64,000 nt of DNA from Nymphaea colorata (taxonomy: Eukaryota > Streptophyta > Magnoliopsida > Nymphaeales > Nymphaeaceae). A model generated the notes under the pieces. The model made no database searches and had not been told where the DNA came from. It saw nothing but the letters and a program-made list of their open reading frames with translations. This document shows positions 13,708 to 26,937 of this stretch, piece after piece. Every line of letters begins with the position of its first letter. Within the stretch, counting starts at the first letter, position 1. Position numbers and translations under genes: made by a program. Location of the stretch: positions 9,064,972 through 9,128,971 of the forward strand of contig NC_045146.1 of the NCBI RefSeq assembly GCF_008831285.2, written 5' to 3'.

Positions 13708-14585
13708 ATGGCTGGTTCGTCGTCCTCTTTCATTCAGCGGAATGCCTTTTCCAGTCTCGTCTCAGTCAAGTTGGATCACAGCAACTATCTAATGTGGTGT
13801 TCACATATTGAAAGCCTAATGTGGAACTATTTCTGCTCCTCCTGAATTTCTTGATGATGCAAAGACCAAGCCTAATCTTGCTTCTGAAGACTAGGAACGT
13901 AATGATCAATTGGCCTTGAGCTGGATCAAAGCCACAACCTCTGAATCTGTTTTACCGCAATTGATTAGTTATACTAATGCTAGAGATGCTTGGTGCATGT
14001 TGGAGCAGAAATATGCATTTCAATCTAACTTGCAGATCATCCAACCAAAACGTGAATTACAAAATGTCAAGAAAGGGGATAAATCTATGGTTGAGTATCT
14101 CAATCATGTTAAATTTCTGAATGCTTCGTTAGATTGTTACTATCAAGTGATTATGAAGCATTTATCACCTTTGTTACTACATCTAAGAATCTGCCAAGTT
14201 TTTCTGAGATTTATGATCTCTTAATAGCCCAAGAACAACGGCTTGATATGTTCTCTTCTCTTACTCATGTCCAAGTTCATGCCAATACCTCTGTTTGTAT
14301 GGCTCAACGAGGATGTGGGCGAGGCAGGTTTGGTGGCCAGGTTAACAATCCAAAAGGCCGTGGACATAATGGTGGTCATGGTAGTGGTAGAGTAAACTCA
14401 ATGCAAGGAGTCACCTGTCAATATTGTGGTCGAAAGAATCACACTGCTAGGCAATGCTTTGACATTCTAAAAGCCCTCATGGCTATGATGCTGACTGCCA
14501 ACAAGAATGATGACAACAAAGGAAGTTTGTGTACTCTAAATGCTGACCCCGACACTGGTGCAACGCATCATGTCACTAACTTATA
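13708..14585 (+). pseudogene. copia gag and protease remnant
   Basis: An ATG at 13708 opens the gag N-terminus, with the block VKLDHSNYLMW typical of copia gag; this frame stops after 45 codons. A second frame (about 13910-14224) carries the gag core (LSWIKATTSESV, YLNHVKFLN). A third frame holds a zinc knuckle of the form CX2CX4HX4C (CQYCGRKNHTARQC) near 14420 and a protease active-site remnant DTGATHH near 14555. Stops and frameshifts between the blocks make it non-functional. Confidence 0.9.
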
Positions 14586-14603
14586 GTTGGCAACGGAAAT
14601 AAG

Positions 14604-16065
14604 ATGCCTATTAAAAGTATTGGCAACATCAAATTACCAACTCAGTTTTTGCCTCATGTTATCTTAAAAGATGTTCTTCATGTGCCTCAAGTTCAGAAAA
14701 ACCTTCTATCTATTGCTAAATTGACTAAGGATAATAAATGCAAAATCGAGTTTTATGCTGATAGGTTTGTTGTTAAGCATGTGCAGGCGGGCAAAACACT
14801 GATCAAAGGGACAAGTGAAGTAGGATTATACTGGTGGCCAACAAAGAATAGAAGTGCTTGTTTTGGAACAAGCAAAGGCGATAATGGAACAAAGAAATTA
14901 TTTCGTGTTTCAAAGTTTCCTAGTTCTTCTCTTGATTTATGGCATTTTAGATTGGGTCATGTTAACTTTCTGACTTTGAATAAATTGCAGAATAGTGAAC
15001 TTATTGATTCCGCTGATTCACATCATTTGAATTGTTGTTCTACTTGTGTTCTTGGTAAAATGTTCAGATTGCCCTTCACTAAAGCATGAATTTCATGCCT
15101 CAAAACCTCTTGAATTACTTCATGCAGATGTATGGGGACCAGCTCCATGTCTATCAAGAGATGCATATAGATATTATTTATTAATTGTGGATGATTTTTC
15201 TCGTTTTTCTTGGACATTTCCACTCGTGAAGAAATCAAACACATTTGTTTGCTTTCAAGCCTTTCAAAAACACGTTGAAAGACAACTTGATCACAAAATC
15301 AAATTTTTTCACAGTGACTCACGAGGAGAATTTTCTTGTTATCTTGAAAATCAAGGGATTCGTGGATGGCTTGCATGTCCCTACACATCCTAACAAAATG
15401 AAATAGTTGAAAGAAAACATCGGCATTTAGTGGAAATGGGTCTATGCAAGCTTATGTATGCCTCTATGCCAAGCCGATTTTGGTATGATGCCTTCAAAAT
15501 GGAAATTCATATTATTAATCGGATCTTAGGCAGTGAATTTCAAAATAAAACTCCTTATGAAATGATTTTTGGAAAAAGTTTCAAGTATGACTACATGAAG
15601 ATTTTTTGCTGCACTGTTTATACTCATTTGGGACCACAACGGAAAAACAAGTTATCTCCTAAGGCTCAATCATGTGTTTTTCTTGGATATGGTACTTGCC
15701 ACAAATGGTATATTTGTTACAATCCTGTCACCAACAAGATTATTATTTTCAGGTATGTGTTTTTTGATAAATCTTCCTTCATGTACTCTGGGTGTCGTGC
15801 GCCTCTCACCGTAGATGAAATTTCTACATGGATTAGTGTTAGACAAAACTTGTCTAATCATGATGTAGACCCAACCATAAACAAAACCAGACTTGAACAT
15901 GTTCTTCTCCTTGGGCCTTTATATAATCCAACTCTCCATCAGCGTGCTCAACCAAATTCTGCCAATGGACCCGTCAGTCAGTCAAATGAAACACTCACAC
16001 TGCTTGAGACATCTTATGATCAGCCATCAACCCATTCACAACCTCCTCATGCCTTCAACCCATAG
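14604..16065 (+). pseudogene. copia integrase remnant
   Basis: The GAG-pre-integrase zinc-binding region is visible near 14930-15065 (LWHFRLGHVN, then CCSTCVLGK). The catalytic core follows: DVWGP with the first Asp, IVDDFSRFSW, and HSDSRGEF where most copies have SDNGGEF. Downstream come HIINRILG and CVFLGYG, typical of the integrase C-terminal region. Stop codons near 15089 and 15393 break it into three pieces. Confidence 0.92.
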
Positions 16066-16179
16066 TCAGCCTTCTCTTAGATATCATCCTATGGTGACTC
16101 GGTCCCAAGATGAAACACGTCGACCCAAGGTCTATCTTACTCTAACCTCATCAGATGAAGCTGAACCCACATGCTTGGA

Positions 16180-17160
16180 TGAGGCTCAAAAAGATCCTAA
16201 ATGGATGCAAGATCCTAAATGGATGCAAGCCATGAAAGATGAGATTGACGTGCTTTACAGAAATAAAACTTGGGAACTAGTTCCATTTGATCCAAACCAA
16301 AAAGGCATGTTGATAGAACCATAGCTGGATACAAAGCGCGTCTTGTTGCTAAAGGGTATAGCCAACAAGAAGGAATTGACTACTTCGACACATTCAGTCC
16401 AGTCATTAAACCCACCACTATCAGACTTGTGGTTACTGTTGCTCACAGTCATGGCTGGCATATTCATCAATTGGACATAAATAATGTTTTCTTGCATGGT
16501 ACACTAGAGGAAGAAGTATATATGAGTCAACCGCCAGGGTTTGAAAATATGCATCGCCTACATCATGTTTGTAGACTTGAAAAATCATTATATGGACTCA
16601 AGCAAGCTCCTCGTGCATGGTTTGATAGTTTAAAACATTACCTGGAGACAAACAGATTTGTCGAATCCAAGTCATATTCTTCACTCTTCATATGATTAAA
16701 GAGAACTTCCATTATGTATCTATTGATATATGTATGATCTCATCCTTATAGGCAGTTCTAAACAGGAAGTACAGTCTTATATATGTAACATCAGCAGTCA
16801 GTTTTTCATTAAGGATTTGGGTATTCTTCATTTCTTTCTTGGCATTGAAGTGACTTATAAACATTGCACTTTACTTCTTAGTCAACAAAAATATATCTCA
16901 GATATTCTTCACTGGGCTAACATGGAACGTGCTAAATCTGTGGTAACCTCGACTATACCTAATGTGAATTTATCCAAGCATGAAGGGGAGATCTTATCAT
17001 ATGGCAGCTTGTATCGGAGTATTGTAGGAGCCTTGCAATATGTTACGCTTGCTCGTCGAGACATTGCCTTCGTTGTTAATAAAGCATGTCAATTTATGCA
17101 TGCTCCCATTGATCTTCATTGGAATCATGTCAAACGTATGATGAGATATCTACAATGAAC
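16180..17160 (+). pseudogene. copia reverse transcriptase remnant
   Basis: Conserved blocks in order are WELVPFDPN, ARLVAKGYSQQEGIDYFDTF, QLDINNVFLHG, GLKQAPRAWF, DLILIG and FFIKDLGILHFFLGIE. The polymerase catalytic motif, normally YVDD, is destroyed near 16727 by what looks like a two-base deletion that shifts the frame. Further frame changes separate the first and second blocks near 16320. Confidence 0.93.
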
Positions 17161-17176
17161 CATATCTCATGGCATC

Positions 17177-17670
17177 ATGATCCAAAAATCTTCAGATTGG
17201 ACACTAGAAGCCTACTCATATTCAGATTGGGCTGGCTGCCCGGATGACATAAGATCTACAAATGGCATACATTACTTAGAATGCAACACTATATCATGGG
17301 GATCAAATAAACAACATACAGTTTCAAGGTCCAGTAGGCAGAATATAAGGTCATGGCAGGAGCTGTTTCTGAATTAATATGGTTGAAGTCACTTCTTAAA
17401 GACTTACATGTTCCTCACAAAGGCATTCTAGTTTTAAGATGTAACAACTTAGGGGCAACTTATCTCGCAGCTAACCCCATTTTCCATGCTTGCACCAAAC
17501 ACATTGAAATAGATTTTCACTTCGTTAAAGAGAAGATGGCAAATCAAGAAATACGTGTGGCATTTGTTAAGTCTGAAGAACAAATAGCTGATGCCTTGAC
17601 TAAAGCATTGCCAGGACCAAAATTTCACTATCTCAAGAACAAGCTTCACCTTATTGATATCGGAATCAAC
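17177..17670 (+). pseudogene. copia RNase H remnant
   Basis: Residues SDWAGCPDDIRSTNG and ISWGSNKQHTVSRSS mark the copia RNase H start. After a frame change near 17353, SELIWLKSLLKDL, HIEIDFHFVKEK and EEQIADALTKALPG complete the usual C-terminal end. The open frame runs on into the 3' LTR. Confidence 0.92.
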
Positions 17671-17681
17671 TTGTGGGGGCG
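17671..17681 (+). other. Polypurine tract
   Basis: A G-rich run (TTGTGGGGGCG) lies directly before the 3' LTR. This is the normal place for second-strand priming, with one pyrimidine near the end. Confidence 0.8.
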
Positions 17682-17989
17682 TGATAAATATAGAAGGCAA
17701 GAAGAATTGAAAATCATGGAAGGAAGATCGAGCGATAAGCTTGATGATACACATGATCAGCTAAGAAAAGAAAGAGATAAGAACAAAAGTAAAAGACAAG
17801 ATCCTTTACCATTATCGTCTGTAACAGATCCACCAAATGTGGATCCTAAATGTAACTCTCATTGACAAGTTATTTAATGGAACCACTCTCTAACGATGAT
17901 ATCGAAGAAAGTTAGAGAGTGAGAGTCATTCAAGACTGAACCATGTTAAATTTGTCTTTGCTTCTTTCACAAGTACTTTGTTTTTATCA
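17682..17989 (+). repeat. 3' LTR of the copia element
   Basis: Matches 12599-12922 over its full length and keeps the ancestral ends TGATAA and TTATCA. It lacks 16 bases present in the 5' copy (the stretch around AGTTATCGTGGACGTAGG). Confidence 0.95.
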
Positions 17990-17994
17990 GTAAT
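17990..17994. repeat. Target-site duplication, right copy (GTAAT)
   Basis: Identical to 12594-12598 and directly after the 3' LTR. Confidence 0.93.
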
Positions 17995-20200
17995 CATTAG
18001 CCATGAGGCGGTGCACTCCCTCGGTAATGGCAAAGAAGGAGGATTATTTTCAGATGCGTCGTGGACTAAGGCAAGGGGACCCTCTCTCCCCTTACCTCTT
18101 CAATGTTGTCATGTAGGCCAACTTCTGATTGCTATAACAACAGAATGGACAATGGTCTTATCAAAGTCTCATGGATCCCTTGCATTGGTCGATGCCTTTT
18201 CTTCCTTGCGTTTGTTGATGATGTCCTCTTGTTTTCCAGGGTGGAAAGGAGAGAAGTGACCAACATCAAAGTCTACCTAACTCAGTTAAAGGAGTGCACA
18301 GGCCTTACCAATGAACAGGCTAGTCAGCATGCAGCCACTCTAGGGTGGGAGAACAAATAGCTTCCCGTTAAGTGTCTGGGTCTCCCTCTCTTTTCAGGTA
18401 ACATAGTGGCTGATCATTGAGAAGACTTCCTCCAAAAAGTTGACAAAAGGCTTGCAGCCTGGAAAAAATCCTCCACTTATGCAGGATGGTTGTGTTTGCT
18501 TAAACATGTTCTTTGCCAGGTTATTGGGTTTTCGTTAGAAGGCAAGGTGTTTTTAAGAAACTCAATGCTTTTATGGCTAATTTTCTTTGCAGATGGCTTG
18601 ACTCCAAACCAAAAAGTCATCTTATTAATTGGAAAGTTCTGTGCAGCCTATTCAAGAAGATTGAGTTGGTATTCTCAACCCTCATGAGAGGTGCAAAGCT
18701 ATGATAGCCAAGTTGGGGCTTCAAATTTACGGACAGCTGAAGGAAAACTTTGCCTTCATCCACAAGAAATATTTTAAGAACCCATAGCATTTGGACAATA
18801 AAAAATTTAGGTGGTTCCTGGTTATTTAAACGTCCTGGTTATTCAAAGGTATGCTCTGGGCTACCAACGATACTCTCCCAAATGTCATGTAGCGGGTGGG
18901 GAATGGACATAAAAACATTTTGGCATGATAATTAAAGTGGAACATATTTGTACTGACATTTATCCAGTGATATTTTGAGTAAGATTCATGGTAGTTTCAA
19001 GTTTCAACTTTACCATCGTTGGATTTCTTAACTCAGATCTCATTCTCCCAGATATTAAAAATCTCTTTTAGCAAGATATGCTCCTCCTTTATCTCAAATT
19101 GGTTGGATCCTTTACATCATCAACTAGTGGCGCAGATTAAAAGGATCCCCTTCTAGGCAGCTTTGGCACGAACGGATCTAGAAGAAAGGAATTCATCTCA
19201 GAGCGACTTGGTTCCTGTACATTGCACTTAAAGACAGACTGCTGACTTTGGATAGATGGAAAAAGCAGGGGCTTGCCTTTGCTAATAGGTATTTCATGTG
19301 CCAATCTGTGAAGGAAACAGCAAGCCGCATCCTTTTCTCTTATGGAAAGGTTAGAGAGGCTTGGTCATTCATATCCAAGAAATTTGGTAAGAAAGTTCAT
19401 AATGTCGAAAACATAACAGATCATTTCACAGATGGTTCAGTTGTAAATTCAGGATGCCTTGGCTGCAAGTTCTATGGAGATCCTGCTTCCATCAAATTTC
19501 TGTGTGATTTGGAATGCTCATAGCGGTGGTCCCCTCCAATCTGCCAAGTTCGTCTGATCTGTTTGGAACCAATTCTCCGATACAGTCCAGAACAGCCAGA
19601 TTCTCAAAAAAAGTGAGGTTAAAGCTTATCATGTATGGAATAGAGTCGGCATTGGAACCAGTTCTCCGATAGTCTAGAAAAGCCACATTACCAAAAAGGG
19701 TGAGTTTAAAGCCTATCATGTGTGGAATAGACTCGGCATTGTTGCTTTTGACTGGCCCAGCCTTAGAGAGAATGAGGCTTGCATTCAGATTATCTCAAAA
19801 TCCTCGAACAACACCTTAAAAATTGCTGCTGCAGGTTGAGGTGATGGAATAAGACAAATTCTCCCTCCCCAAGAGAATACAATGGAGGAGGACATTCTTG
19901 ATCAGGCGCTCGAAATATATGCTCCAGACTTTCATGGCAATATCCTTATAGTTACTAACCAACACAGATGAAAGATGACATTACGAGCCGGCTTGGAAGG
20001 AAGAGGCAGACTTAGAGAGGACCTGCAGTTTGCTGACAGATTTTTCTTGTCATCTCAACTCCATGCGTGGGATGTAGTTAATGTATTATGGTAGGATGGT
20101 TAATAGCTTCCACAGCTCCAAATCGGGTTTTTGGGCTCCACTATTCGTTTTGTTCTGTCCATTGTTTTGTGTATTCCTGATGATTGTACATGTTTTCTTG
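17995..20200 (+). pseudogene. LINE reverse transcriptase and C-terminal region, 3' part
   Basis: Continues the LINE frame broken at 12598. Visible blocks are LRQGDPLSPYLFN near 18070-18105, LAFVDDVLLFSR near 18210-18240 (the catalytic motif is usually FADD in plant LINEs), CLGLPLFSG near 18375, and LDRWKKQGLAFANR near 19250 in the zf-RVT-like C-terminal region. Stops and shifts are frequent. The 3' boundary is uncertain; I place it near 20200, where the sequence character changes, and no clear poly(A) tail was seen. Confidence 0.82.
19565..19740 (+). repeat. Two imperfect ~89-bp tandem copies in the LINE
   Basis: Starts GGAACCAATTCTCCGATA at 19565 and GGAACCAGTTCTCCGATA at 19654. Both copies end with a form of TGTGGAATAGACTCGGCATT. 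The duplication lies in the C-terminal coding relic. Confidence 0.88.
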
Positions 20201-22340
20201 GAATAACAGGTAGGAGGCTTATCCTCCAGCAGATCCGTTCCCAAACAAACTAGAACCATCTCCGCATGGATGTAAATGGAGAACTCCAACGTTGTTAAGA
20301 TGGGCTTTCTAGAAAAGATTCCAGAGTCTGACTGGGCATGAATCATTTTCAAGGCAATTGAAATTTCATGTCGAGACAGAATTCAGAATGTCATTATCAC
20401 TAACATATCCGAGATGTAACCACCCCAATAGCAATATTGAAGGCAAAAGAATAACTGACAATTAGTTCATCAAATAATATACTGCAGGCCGGCAACATAT
20501 TTGGCGGTACTCATGTCCGATCCGTTGGCTGCCATCGGCAAAAGGACCGCAAACAGCTAATCACCAACTCATGATAGGTTAACCTTGAAAAGGATATCAG
20601 AATTCATTGAACCGGAGATGTTTCATAGATTAATGAACATGAAATCTAATATGGTACCTTAGCAGGGTCCAACCTTTTTGGGTGAAGTCTAGGTCCATAC
20701 CATAGGTTCATGGTCATGAAATCTAACAAGGTACCTTAGAAGGATCCTACCTTCCTTTTTTGGTGAAATATACGTCCAACGTTTTAAATGAGAAACTTAT
20801 GAGTGAGGCCTATTTCAGGCTTGCAGCGAGGGACCTGTCTCACTTGAAATCGAACACCATTGGTCAAAAGGGAAGGACACATACACACACGCACCCACGT
20901 GCTCAATCGGCCAAAACGACCTTCCATTGCTTCCACCTACATGACTCAGACGAAGTACCAAAACTAACAAATACCACCCTAATCACGACCTCCCTTCCGA
21001 GGCCCGTCCGTGTATCAACACAAGCAGTGAACAAACACAAAGACTACTAACTACATGAAGATCCACTTGAACAAAAGCATATTCCAGAATAGCTGATGAG
21101 TCAATAGTAAAATACAAGGTTTCCATCTGCAAACATCTGCTCTATTTTAAATCAGTAACAGAAATATAGTGTCTTCAAAATCACCGTTTGATATTTTAGC
21201 AGCACCAGTTTTCTGAAAAAACATCCCCTAAGCGTAGATTCTGCAGCAAACGAGATAAAAAACAATAAATTACCAAGATTGTGTCGAAGACAATAAACAG
21301 TCAAAGACAATAAATACCAAATGTAAGTTATGTAATAAACCACGTACGCAGCAAAAGCATCAAATATGAATTCCTCGTGAAAATAAATTTCTCGAAATTA
21401 TTGAGTTTACAACTCACTTTTGAAAAAAACAAAATGAGCCAAAGTTAAGTCAGATGTGCATAAGTGCGGTGCAGAATGATCAGTCAAATCTACAACCACA
21501 TACAGCAAACCTAGTACAGGTATGGCCACGGCCTTAAAAGACTATACGTTGCATAGCTGACAATATTGGCCAGGCAGGAATCACACACATTGCACCAACA
21601 GACTCAATCTCAAAAAGCAATCACCAACATTAGTCTAAGTGGGAGACTATAAATTTTAGACATACACTAAAGTGGGTATGGCTGTATACCATGGAGAAAC
21701 CTCACACGAATTAAGACAGGGTTACCAGTAACTGTAGTCTGACTTCATTTACCACCTCTGAACCGCATATGGCCAACTACAACTAAGATGGGTTTGATCA
21801 TGATCAGAGTTCAATAAAAACCTAGCAAGCTACCTGGAACAGACTCTGCAAGCATGGCACACACTTTGATATGATACCCCTTGCAGGATCACCTTCCAGT
21901 TGACCTGAACTACTATACTCACAGCCCTCGCTGTTTTACAGTTTTACTGTGGCCTCCACACGCAACTCAGTCTCAAAACATTTTCAGGAAAAAGGTAGTA
22001 TGAATTCGTCTAACTGTTTCAACGAAATCTTTTAGTTATTTCATCTTACAATAGATTTTACAATAGTAGTTAGACATTGATTTGAATAAAAAGATCTTCT
22101 CCAAGCATCCAACTTCTAAATGACAAGTCAGAAAATATTGCATTCCCACACTCCTTTCTGATGGGACCACAAACTACCTTGTGTGTATCAACTCTGTTTT
22201 CACCACCATACCCTCAAATAAATAATAAGATCCACCACAACGAGAGTTCTCTGTGGCATAGAGAATGCTAGTAAAAAACCTATCCTTCATGGCTTCAGAA
22301 AACCAGAATAAGCGAACATGAGAATAGGGAGGGGGTGGGG
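20200..22340. other. Intergenic stretch downstream of ACINUS
   Basis: No gene recognised. An imperfect direct repeat of about 87 bp (20638 and 20725 onward, each with CATGAAATCTAA and GGTACCTTAG) lies inside it. Confidence 0.5.
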
Positions 22341-22348
22341 GAGAGAGA

Positions 22349-22354
22349 TTTATT
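22349..22354 (-). terminator. Candidate polyadenylation signal of ACINUS
   Basis: AATAAA on the minus strand, about 255 bases after the stop codon. Distance and orientation suit a plant 3' end, but the motif is common in AT-rich DNA. Confidence 0.4.
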
Positions 22355-22609
22355 GTGTGGCAGAATAACCTTACAAAGCTAACTCATGACAATAACAGGA
22401 TTCTCAAGCATCTGTTCAATTACTACCAGGAAACAAGACGGAAAGCACCTGTAGCATTAACCAACAGAGAAACAAGTAATCCAAAAAAGTCACCAGCTTG
22501 GCTGTCAAAAAACCCATAATTACTAAGAACCTGCACACGTATTCGGGTATGACTAGAGAGAAGATGCTCCTGACAAAAAGTATAAACATACCTTAACAGG
22601 TTAATAAAT

Positions 22610-24862
22610 TCAAAGCCGAGAATCTGCAGCCTTGTCACGTCCATCTGCACCAGTACTGGCTAATTTTGCAGCAACTTGCTCTTCTGATAGAGGCAAATAG
22701 TATATTCGAGGAGTGGTTCGTGTTTTCTTAAACAGGTCATCAAGTGTAAGGACTGGAGCCTCAATCTTCTTAGGTGGAGGTGGTGGTGGCAGCCGTTCAC
22801 GGCCCACATGCTGTGGTCGGGCCTGAGGTGTAAGGGGTGGTGGAGGTGGCAGCTGCTGCTTTGATGAAGGTGGCACAACAGGAGGAACAGGGGGTTTCAC
22901 AGATGCATGGGGATTCACTTGATTGGACTGAGGAGGAGGTACTGTTGGCTGACTAACAGCAGGTGGTGACTGAGGCCCACCTTCAACCCGAAGCTTGACA
23001 TCTTCAGGCTCAACATATTCAGCAGTCAGTAACCGTCCACCATTAGGAGGCCATTGAAGATTGTAGACAGCATCTCTGGTTGCAACTGCTTCATCGACAG
23101 AAGAATACTGCATGATCAGAGAACAACATGCATTATCAGACATGTCATATTATGATCTAACATCCACTGTTTTCTTATGCTGGAATCAGTTTTAACTTTT
23201 AACACAGATCTGGAGTTCTAATAATTACAGAAGGCACATAAACTTACCGTCACGTAGCAGTGGGTCTTAATATGATCCATCCAGAAACTCCGGATTGTCC
23301 CAGTCTTGGCAAGAAGTTCTTGTACAGCCTTCAATGTGAATGGGCGCAAAAATTTATCAATTCTCAAAGAAGCCGTAGGTGATCTCTGAGGTGGAGGAAC
23401 TGCAGCAAACAAGGCAACAGTAAGTGTTCTGTTCTCTACAAGAATTTCTCAAGAGAGAGAGAGAAGTGAAATGGAATAAGGGAACTCTTAGCTCACCAAC
23501 TCGCCCCTTGGGTGCTTCAGAATCAATATTAGAGTCAGTTCTAGCAAGCTTAACACCTTGTGCTTTATCGATTGGTGACAAAAGATTGGCATTAGATGCA
23601 GCAAGAGGAGAAGTCTGAGTAGCATCGGGAAGGTTTTCCTTGTCCAGTCTAGGTGGTCTTGCAGCAGAAACCTTAGCCAATTCATGATCACTGTTCCATT
23701 TCCGCTGTCGTTTGGGAGGATCATGTTCTACTTCAACATCAGTACCTGAGACAAGAATAATTCCGAAGGAATTGGATGAGAAAATAAGAGGTGACAGTTA
23801 TCTTGAGCATGCAGAAATGAACCTAGCGATTTTTTACCACTGGATGAATTCCACTGCATTTACTTTAACCTAAACAATGCAGAAACTGCTGGTGTACCAA
23901 GGGTAGGAAACATCTAACTAAAGTTTGGATTTGAGCATAACAATTAGAAGGTTAAATTAGGACCCATTCTAAGTTTACAAATTCTTGTTGCCAGTCAAAT
24001 ATACAATAACAGGAGGAGATAGTTATCTTGAGCATGGGGAACTAACAAATGGATTGTTCACCATCAGAGGAATGTTTTGCATGCATTTTAACCGGACCAA
24101 CGCAGAACCTGTTGATTCACCAAGAACTAGGTGGAAGATACTCAAGCTTTGGATTTTGAGCACAGAAATGGAAGTTATTAAAGGGTCTGATATAAGTTTA
24201 CTGTTGCCTATCATCTCTAAGACATATGGGACACAAAATGAAATGCAGTTCTAGTCCAAGCCTCAACAGTAGGACTATACTCCAAAAATTTTTCCATTTC
24301 CTTGAGCAAAGCATCTTAGCAGTTCATTCATTTGGTCTGTTTAACCATGGCTCATTGGATTAACTGATTGGCAAGCAAACTTCTTTCATATATGCTGCTA
24401 AGAACCACCCTTCATCCTATATTCATACACAACCAAATGCATCTCTCCAAATATATATGCAGAATATGGTGTAATTTAAACCAGAAAACTGACTAAAAGC
24501 CATAAACATCAAGAGCTAGGAGCCTAGGAACCATCAATCAGAAAATTTAATGTACAATAGATAATATACAAAAGAAGGATAGAAACAAAATTATCCAACT
24601 GTATGAATGTAAAGAATAATGAAATGAACCATTTCAGAAACTACAAAATTCAAGGTTCAAGTACAAAGAACTATGGTACTAGAGGTAATTAGATCAGTAA
24701 ATAATGGAAAATCACAATGAAATGTCCTTCAACACGCAAGCAGATTTTCACAAGGGCGAGGCTTTCACAAATGGATTAGGTAAAGAAATGACCAACCACA
24801 TCAATCTAACTAGTACAGGCCATACACATTCACTTGACCTTCATGAAGACAAATTTCACACA

Positions 24863-24895
<33 letters not shown>

Positions 24896-26764
24896 TCTAT
24901 GCTATCAGTACAAAATCATGTGACTTGGACATGTAAGATGAGTTATAGAAGCTAAAAAATTCAGGCCCTTGATCTAAAATATGATATACACATTTAGAAA
25001 ATATCAAATTTTATAGGTTTGTAATGTCTTGAATGCAAGATGTAGATTACAGAAAAAAAACGAGTAAAAATGTTACAAATAGAGGATGTACAAACAAGTC
25101 ATAACATGGGACTGGGTTCAACGCATTCTTTATATACATATGTGAAAGAGAGAGGGAGAGAGAGTGAAGGACCGAGAGTTTTCCAGTCCATTTTTCCAGA
25201 CGAATCCAAAAAAACAAGTGGTCTTCATAGGCCTAAAATGTTATTTTCATACGAAAGCAATGGCTCTTGTGCTTCAGATCTTTTCTCTATTTCATATTTT
25301 CCTCTTTTCTTTTTTTCTTTTTTGGAGAGGGGGTGCCTATAAAAGAAGAAAATATTTTCCAGTTTATGTTCCAATTTGGGAGACACATAAGAATAGGCAT
25401 TTTTAATATGAGAGAGAATAAGAAAAAAAATAGGGCTGAACTACTTTTACTAAGATTTACAGCAGGAAGCAGTAACTAGCAACTGAATCAAGGCAATATA
25501 TTTAAAAGTAATGATAGGGAAAGGAAATTATGAAAGATAAACAGTACACCTATTCAAAGCACTATTATAGAAAAATTGCCAGAGAAATAAACCTACCAGC
25601 TTTCCTCTTCTCTGCAAGCTGTGTTGAGTTTTCAATGGATTCGATAAACTCATACTTCTCTTCCATGTTAATCTGAACAGTTCTAGTTTCAGATTCTATT
25701 TTTTCATCGATTGCAATAGATTCTTGAATTTTGAAATCTTTATCTCCACCATCATCATCCAAAGTAATATCAGAACTCTTACTCTCAGTCACTTTCTCTT
25801 GTACTGGCTCTTCAACAACACATTCATGAGCATAATTGTCTGCATCACCTTTCCCAAACGAATCAACATCCATATCATGAGTGATGTCTCCACATTTGGC
25901 AGCACTTTCTACACCACCTTCAACATCCGTAACAGAAGCACCATGATCACCTGCATTGGATAAAGACTGTGGCACCTCTTTCTTAACAACCTCTGGTTCT
26001 ACAGAGACATTATCAGTAATCAAATTATCCTTTAATGCGTTCTCTTGTTTAATTGACACAGAATCAGTAGAAACAGACTCACACTTTACAACTTGGTGAA
26101 CACTCTCAGATACCTGGGGAGTGGGTTCGGAGGCGATTTCGCTTTCCTCAGTTATTGGAGCTTCATCCTTTCGTTCTGGAGCAGAAAAGTCTTTACAGTC
26201 CGGCACACTCTCAGATACCTGGGAGATAGTTGTTGAATCAAGGGGCTTCACGTCCTCAGGAATTGAAGCTTCAATTTTTGCATCTACACTGGGATTAGTA
26301 ATCACTGATGCTGGATCCTCCTCGGCTCCAAGACCGCAGTCAGTTAACCCAGCAGTCTCACCTGCCCTTTTGTCATCTGAATCAGGCCATTTATTGTCAT
26401 TGAGATTTCCCACCCTATCATCTTGAGCAACAACTGAGGCATAAGGATCATTCACATCGACCATATGCACATTTTCGTTCTGGACGTCCTTCACAAGAGG
26501 TTCTCCACCATCTTTAGGCTTTGCATGACCGTCATCCTTAACCTCTACATCCTTGCTCGTAACCAATGGTTCATCTTGCAAATTGAATCCATTACCCATA
26601 TCAGTGGCTTCAGCAGCCTCTTTTCTCAGTGCTTCATGCAGCCGCCTCACAAGTTCCTCCTTCAGGCCTCTTGTTATCAGCTTCCGCCTCTTAAGCTCAT
26701 CCTTCAATTCAATGACCTTCCATTGATCAAGTGGTCGATCCCAAGGGGCAGAATTTGTTGACAT
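22610..26764 (-). CDS. ACINUS: ACINUS-family SAP-domain protein (RNA processing)
   Basis: Four coding exons on the minus strand: 26764-25597, 23745-23497, 23399-23248 and 23107-22610. All have GT-AG borders and joining frames, giving 688 residues. The N-terminus (MSTNSAPWD) leads into a SAP domain at about residues 12-45 (WKVIELKDELKRRKL). An acidic, low-complexity middle follows, then an RRM-like domain at about 480-560 (IDKFLRPFTLKAVQELL; FWMDHIKTHCYVTY), a proline-rich stretch, and the RNPS1/SAP18-binding motif near 646-675 (DDLFKKTRTTPRIYYLPL). In this family ACINUS joins SAP18 and RNPS1/SR45 in the nuclear ASAP complex, which acts in splicing and chromatin-linked regulation. The upstream in-frame ATG at 26788 is not used, since a splice acceptor (TTCCAG) lies between it and 26764. 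The gene looks intact. Identity is firm; exon borders are read by eye. Confidence 0.92.
23790..24185. repeat. Diverged tandem duplication in ACINUS intron 2
   Basis: Two related segments (about 23790-23955 and 24018-24185) share AGTTATCTTGAGCATG, GCATTTTAACC-like, AACGCAGAACCTG-like and GGATTTTGAGCA-like words in the same order. They sit in the 1.85-kb intron between the first two coding exons. Confidence 0.7.
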
Positions 26765-26937
26765 ATCTGGAAGTAAAAAAAAAAACATCTCATGAAATAA
26801 GAATCAAAGACAAACTTTAGCTTGACAACAGGAAACCACCCAAATCTCTATATACCGTGACTAGCACATGGACACCTGTGGACAAATATAAAAGGCGAAG
26901 AAAAAGGTAACACCCACTTTGGAACAATATCGACACC

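Larger units (their letters stand above)
12599..17989 (+). mobile_element. Complete but defective Ty1/copia LTR retrotransposon
   Basis: A 5.39-kb element with LTRs of 324 and 308 bp, a tRNA-Met-type primer binding site, a G-rich polypurine tract and a GTAAT target duplication. The domain order gag, protease, integrase, reverse transcriptase, RNase H is that of copia. Every domain is interrupted by stops or frameshifts. Counting by eye, the two LTRs differ by about 16 substitutions over about 305 aligned bases, plus a 16-base deletion in the 3' LTR, so the insertion is not recent. It lies inside a LINE in the same orientation. The element could not produce its own proteins. Confidence 0.96.

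Noticed and set aside
26765-26788. Upstream in-frame ATG giving eight extra residues to ACINUS
   Set aside because: A polypyrimidine tract and TTCCAG acceptor lie just before the ATG at 26764, so the upstream codons are intron.
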